From Primulina eburnea (taxonomy: Eukaryota; Streptophyta; Magnoliopsida; Lamiales; Gesneriaceae), in the NCBI RefSeq assembly GCF_022965805.1, contig NW_027331376.1:1-64000 (forward strand): a stretch of 64,000 bases of DNA, given 5' to 3'. The notes below the pieces were generated by a model, which saw nothing but the letters and a program-made list of their open reading frames with translations, did not search any database and was not told where the DNA came from. Positions within the stretch are counted from its first letter, which is position 1. Each line of letters begins with the position of its first letter. The translations under genes were made by a program, and so were the position numbers. Positions 60,001-64,000 of this stretch are shown here, piece after piece.

Positions 60001-60009
60001 GTTCTCGAT

Positions 60010-60375
60010 GGATGAGTCCATGAGAGGACATCTACCAGTGTGTCATGGCGTGTCCCTATCCAAGTCTGTCTCCCAAGACAGATGCAGAGATAGTGGCGAT
60101 GACACGCATTCCGTATACTTCGGAAATTGGTAATATCATGTATGGGATGATATCTACACGTCCTGACGTGGCATTTGCACTATGTGTAGTGAAAGGATAT
60201 CAATCGAACCCTGGTCTTCCACACCTGAAAGCTGTGAAAGACATCCTCAAGCAGTTGAGAAGGACCAATAAGTTGTTCTTGGTCTATGGGGTAGAGAACT
60301 GAAATTGGAAGGCTATACCGACTCTAGCTTCCAAAGCGATATCGATAACTCGAAGTCAACCTCTATTTTGTATTC
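60010..60375 (+). pseudogene. Copia RT-RNase H connection remnant
   Basis: A frame containing PYTSEIGNIMYGMISTRPDVAFAL and HLKAVKDILKQLRRTNKLFLVYG matches the conserved copia region between RT and RNase H. A frameshift near 60300 passes to the region with YTDSSFQSDIDNSKSTS, the RNase H start with its first Asp. Confidence 0.78.
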
Positions 60376-60789
60376 ATGCTCAATGGTGCTGCTGTCTCTT
60401 GGAAGAGTTCCAAGCAAGACAATATTACGGATTCCAGCACAGAGGCCGAATACATTGCTGCATCAGATGCAGCAAGAGAGGCTGTTTGGATAAGGAATTT
60501 CGTCCAAGAGTTGGGCGTCATTCCTAATGGAGTTGCTCCTATCCCGGTGTTGTGTGACAACACGGGAGCTTTAGCTCAAGCAAAGGAGCCAAGGTCTCAT
60601 CAGAAGTCCAAACACGTATTGAGAAAGTACCACATCCTCGGAGAGATTGTGGAAAGAAGAGTAGTGTCTATTGACAAAGTCGGTTCCGCAGATTATGTTG
60701 TTGATCCACTAGCTAAGCCTTTACCTAGACCATTATTCGACAAGCATCGCGAATCAATGGGTTTTAAGCATATGGGTAGTTGGCTCTAG
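60376..60789 (+). pseudogene. Copia RNase H, 3' part
   Basis: An open frame of 137 codons ends at TAG 60787-60789, just before the PPT. It shows GAAVSWKSSKQDNITDSSTEAEYIAASDA, containing the RNase H catalytic Glu (EAEY) and Asp, then VLCDNTGALAQAK and HILGEIVERRVV. This is the normal C-terminal end of a copia polyprotein. The reading frame is intact, but the frame upstream is broken and the ATG used is internal. Confidence 0.82.
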
Positions 60790-60791
60790 TG

Positions 60792-60803
60792 CAAGTGGGA
60801 GAT
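60792..60803 (+). promoter_or_regulatory. Polypurine tract of the copia element
   Basis: CAAGTGGGAGAT lies directly before the right LTR TGTTAGAG. AAGTGGGAGA is a typical plant copia PPT. Confidence 0.88.
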
Positions 60804-62948
60804 TGTTAGAGTAGGTGCCCGTCGAGCCAAGTGTTGGCCGAGTGTTCACAATGAAACTCTATGTATAAGCAGTCTTTATTTTAATAATATTTGAAATTAT
60901 TATTTTGACAAATCTTTATCTGTATACCCATGCTAGCTGCATAGATAAAGCCCTTGAATATACAAATAGTAGAAAGAATATGAGATGCTCATATGATGAG
61001 TATCATGAAACTCATATTTGGAATACTGTATATTCTAAACGGTTCCTAGTCGATTCAGCCGCCACTAAGAAGGATATAGGCCGCTCGAGTTAGAGACTAG
61101 TATCTGCGATGTGAGTACCATGTTTCATTGGTAGGGGACATTGTGATGTCCGAGCATGCAGATAGGTGCTCCTTGTAGAGTGCACTGAACAACCCTCCAT
61201 AAAAGGACTTTCCAAGTGGTTCTCACTTATCGAGTGGAAAAGTCCTGGTTTATGGTTGTACAGAATTAGTCCTTATGACCCGGGACAACATTGAGACTCT
61301 ATGTGCTAGAATTACACTTTGACTTGTTTACCGACTCTCATGGGGTCATTAGGTGGCAAGGTTGGGTGTTCTGTCGAAACACATAGGAGTCGATGCATTG
61401 TAGTCGGGGATTCACCGCTTACCTTCGGGTATGGATATCCTATGTGTTATCATGTGTATGTAGATCGAAATCTCTGGCCAGAGTATGGTTGTAATTATGA
61501 AAAGTGTTTCATAGATTACACCATCGATGCAACTACGACATGACACATAGTATCGATTCATTGACAACTCTCGATGAACCAATGGTTGTCGAATCGATCG
61601 GGATATATGAGTTGAAGGGACCGTACTGTACGCTAACCATAATTGAATGGTTCTTGCAGGCACTATCATGTGATACCTAGGGAATCACGTAAGCGATGCT
61701 GCTAGGCGTTTAACGTGATTGGTTGGGTACTATCAGACTTGAGTTCTGACGTTCTTAATATCAAGGAGTTGATAATTAAGAATGGAGCAATTGGGGTATG
61801 CTCGTATAAGGACATGTTTAGTCCGAATCACATGGAGATGTGAACCCACGGCTAGTTGTATCAATGAACCATTGAGGGCCACACAAGTACTAGCTTTCTA
61901 GATCCCGTTGAGAAGTAAAAATAGTTCAATGTGTTGAACGGCTTATAAAGGAGTTTATAAGCGTAAGGAAAATTAGAAGTATGACTTCTATAAAGGAGAA
62001 AAATAGTTCAATGTGTTGAACGACTTATAAATGAGTTTATAAGTGTAAAGAAAAATAGAAGTATGACTTCTATGAGAGAAATATAAATTTTAATTTATGG
62101 AAGTGTTCCTAGATTAAAATTTGGCCAAGTGACTAATGTTTTTTGAAAATTGTGATTTTCATAAACATTATTATGGACTAAATTAAATTAATTCAAGTGT
62201 TGAATTAATTAAACACTAGTGGGCCTAGTAGAGCCCAAATAATTAAATCAATTCAAGTGTTGGATTAATTAAATAATATTGAGTCTTGTAGAGCTCAATT
62301 AAAATAATTATTTAAACTAGTGGGACTTGAGTAAATTCAAGTAATATTTAATTTGTCTCAAATATGTTTGAGATAATTAAATTTAGTCCAAAGTTTTTAA
62401 TTTGATTAAAAACTATATTATATGCATGCATGGGAGGTGAAGGGTTGGAGATTACTTTTTATTAAAATAATGGTTGGCATGCAACTTTTTTGGATCAACT
62501 TTTTGCAACCCCAAGACAACTCATCCTCCCTCATTCTAGCATAGAGATGGCCGAAACTTGCTTCCAATATTCTCTCCATTTTTCTTCTTGTTTTTGTTCT
62601 TCAAATGTTGGAGAAACAAAATTCTTCTCTATGAAAAATCCTCTTAATTTCCTAGTGCAAATTATGAGGGGATCTAGCTAGTTAGTGGTGGGCTTGATTT
62701 TGAAGGAAAGAAGGAGGCTTGGAGGCTTGTAGATAGTTTCTTCCATTCAAGAGCTTTGTTATTTGATAACAAAGTTGGAGCCACAATCAATCTTTTAAAG
62801 ATTGATAGGTAAACATTTCTTAAACATCCTATGAATGTGTTTTTTGTAAATATTGCATAAAAACCTTGAGGTGGCCGAAATTTTACAATTAAAATTCGAA
62901 TTTTGTGCTTCCGTTGCGTTTCCGGCCACCGTAACCGGTCCGCTTTCA
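60804..62948 (+). repeat. 3' LTR of the copia element (2145 bp)
   Basis: Exactly the same length as the left LTR. Eight substitutions by eye: G/A in TTTTGGCAAAT, A/G in AACATGATT, A/T in CCCGATGAG, A/G in GAAAGAAAG, two in TTTTATTCAAG, T/G in GGATCCAC and A/G in GTCCACTTTC. Identity is about 99.6 percent. Confidence 0.95.
61917..62079 (+). repeat. 82-bp direct repeat in the copia 3' LTR
   Basis: The same two palindrome-bearing units as at 54700-54862, displaced by 7217 bp. Confidence 0.78.
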
Positions 62949-64000
62949 GATGTTCCGGGTTTGCCGCCGGATAGAGATGTAGAGTTTGTTATTGATCTTG
63001 CTCCAGGTACGGTTCCTATTTCTAAGGCTCCGTATAGGATGGCTCCTACTGAGATGAAAGAGTTGAAGACGCAGTTGCAGGATCTTCTAGATAAGGGTTT
63101 TATTCGTCCGAGTTCTTCGCCTTGGGGAGCTCCGGTTCTATTTGTTAAGAAGAAAGATGGTTCTTTGCGTCTGTGTATCGATTACAGAGAGCTCAACAAA
63201 GTGACGATCAAGAACAAGTATCCGTTGCCACGGATTGACGATCTATTTGACCAACTCCAGGGTGCCACTGTTTTCTCGAAGATTGATCTTCGGTCTGGCT
63301 ACTATCAGTTGAAGGTTAGGGAGTCCGATATCCCTAAGACGGCTTTCCGTACCAGGTATGGTCACTATGAGTTTCTCGTGATGTCTTTTGGTTTGACCAA
63401 TGCCCCTTCTGTTTTCATGGACCTGATGAACCGTGTGTTCAAGCCGTATTTGGATAGCTTCGTCATTGTCTTCATCGATGATATCTTGATCTATTCCAAG
63501 ACCAGAGAGCTTCATTCAGAGCATCTCAGAGTTGTGCTCCAGTTGTTGAGAGAGCGGAGGTTGTTTGCCAAGTTGAAGAAGTGTGAGTTTTGGTTGGATC
63601 AGATTTCTTTTCTAGGCCATGTCGTTTCGAGGGATGGCATTGTTGTTGATCCGATGAAGATAGAGGCGATTCAGAGTTGGCCTATTCCTACGACTGTTTC
63701 TGAGGTACGCAGTTTCCTTGGTTTGGCGGGTTACTATCGTCGTTTCATTTCAGACTTTTCCAAGATTGCCCTGCCATTGTCCAATTTGACAAGGAAGACT
63801 GTGAAGTTCGAGTGGTCTATAGATTGCCAGAGTGCATTTCAGGAGTTGAAGGATAGATTGACGACGGCTCCTGTTCTCGCATTGCCCAGTGGTTCAGAGG
63901 ACTTTGTTGTCTTTACCGATGCGTCGAAGAAGGGTCTCGGTGCAGTGTTGATGCAGAGAGGTAAGGTCATTGCCTATGATTCTCGCCAGTTGAAGGATTA
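62949..64000 (+). CDS. Gypsy copy 2 RT and RNase H (partial, runs off window)
   Basis: The frame resumes at the right GATGT duplication (GAT-GTT-CCG) and is open to the window end, about 350 codons with no stop. RT motifs in order: [82 protein letters not shown], and the catalytic box FIDDILIYS with Asp-Asp at 63477-63482. The thumb and connection follow ([23 protein letters not shown]). RNase H begins with [13 protein letters not shown] near 63910. At the positions where copy 1 has TAG and a deletion, copy 2 has GAG (TRELHSEHL) and full sequence. RT copies the element RNA into DNA in cytoplasmic particles. It is cut off from gag by the copia insertion, so no normal polyprotein can be made. 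Confidence 0.93.

Larger units (their letters stand above)
53587..62948 (+). mobile_element. Ty1/copia element nested in gypsy copy 2, coding-degenerate
   Basis: This is a 9362-bp LTR element with two 2145-bp LTRs (TGTTAGAG...CTTTCA), a 5-bp target duplication, a PBS-like site, an unusually long leader of about 1.8 kb, a gag frame and copia-type pol remains in the order protease, gag-pre-integrase, integrase C-terminal piece, RT, RNase H. Integrase before RT defines copia. The LTRs differ by 8 substitutions by eye, so insertion is recent. The integrase catalytic core is missing and RT is frameshifted, so the element must have relied on other copies for movement, or its pol decayed very fast. 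Confidence 0.95.
50365..64000 (+). mobile_element. Gypsy copy 2: Ty3/gypsy chromodomain-family element, split by a copia insertion, 3' end outside window
   Basis: This is a plus-strand relative of gypsy copy 1. It has a 5' LTR at 50365-51870, a PBS, an intact gag-protease frame from 52007 and, after the copia element (53587-62948), the RT and RNase H frame from 62949 to the window edge. Without the copia element and one GATGT copy, the frame is continuous: codon phase matches across the gap. Where both can be read, copy 2 lacks the frameshift, TAG and deletion of copy 1. It may therefore have been coding-competent before the copia insertion, but the integrase and 3' LTR are not visible. Confidence 0.93.

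Overview
This window is plant nuclear heterochromatin, most likely from a eudicot (inference). It carries a long satellite array, two chromodomain-type Ty3/gypsy LTR retrotransposons, and a Ty1/copia element nested in one of them. I see no host protein-coding gene, tRNA, rRNA or CRISPR array.

Layout. (1) 1-41859: a head-to-tail satellite, about 210 copies of a 200/201-bp monomer, all in one orientation. Within it are larger tandem units of about 3.4, 3.0, 1.49, 0.71 and 2.15 kb. (2) 41860-48855: a complete but coding-dead gypsy element on the minus strand, with 1506/1508-bp LTRs, a perfect 5-bp target duplication (GTAAT), PBS, PPT, and gag-pol broken by a frameshift deletion, a nonsense codon and an RT/RNase H deletion. 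(3) 48856-50364: the same satellite resuming at exactly the interrupted base. (4) 50365 to the window end: a second gypsy element of the same family on the plus strand, with 5' LTR, PBS, intact gag-protease, then RT and RNase H running off the window. (5) 53587-62948: a copia element with 2145-bp LTRs inserted in element 4 between protease and RT, flanked by a 5-bp duplication (GATGT). Its pol is degenerate.

The most unusual feature is the satellite. Read in the proper frames, each monomer is a fusion of two non-adjacent pieces of one Ty3/gypsy integrase catalytic core. One piece is the block around the first catalytic Asp ([17 protein letters not shown]). The other ends with the catalytic Glu region ([19 protein letters not shown]). 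The middle Asp block is missing, and the two pieces lie in different reading frames. The array therefore cannot encode an integrase, and its many 60-112 aa open frames are by-products of a 201-bp period. The donor was a gypsy lineage different from the two elements now sitting in the array.

The nesting gives a relative order: satellite amplification, then gypsy insertions (chromodomain elements, which are known in general to favour heterochromatin), then copia insertion into gypsy copy 2. LTR pairs differ by only 7 substitutions plus a 2-bp indel (gypsy copy 1) and 8 substitutions (copia) by eye, so both insertions are recent. Yet both elements are already coding-defective, which suggests mobilisation in trans.
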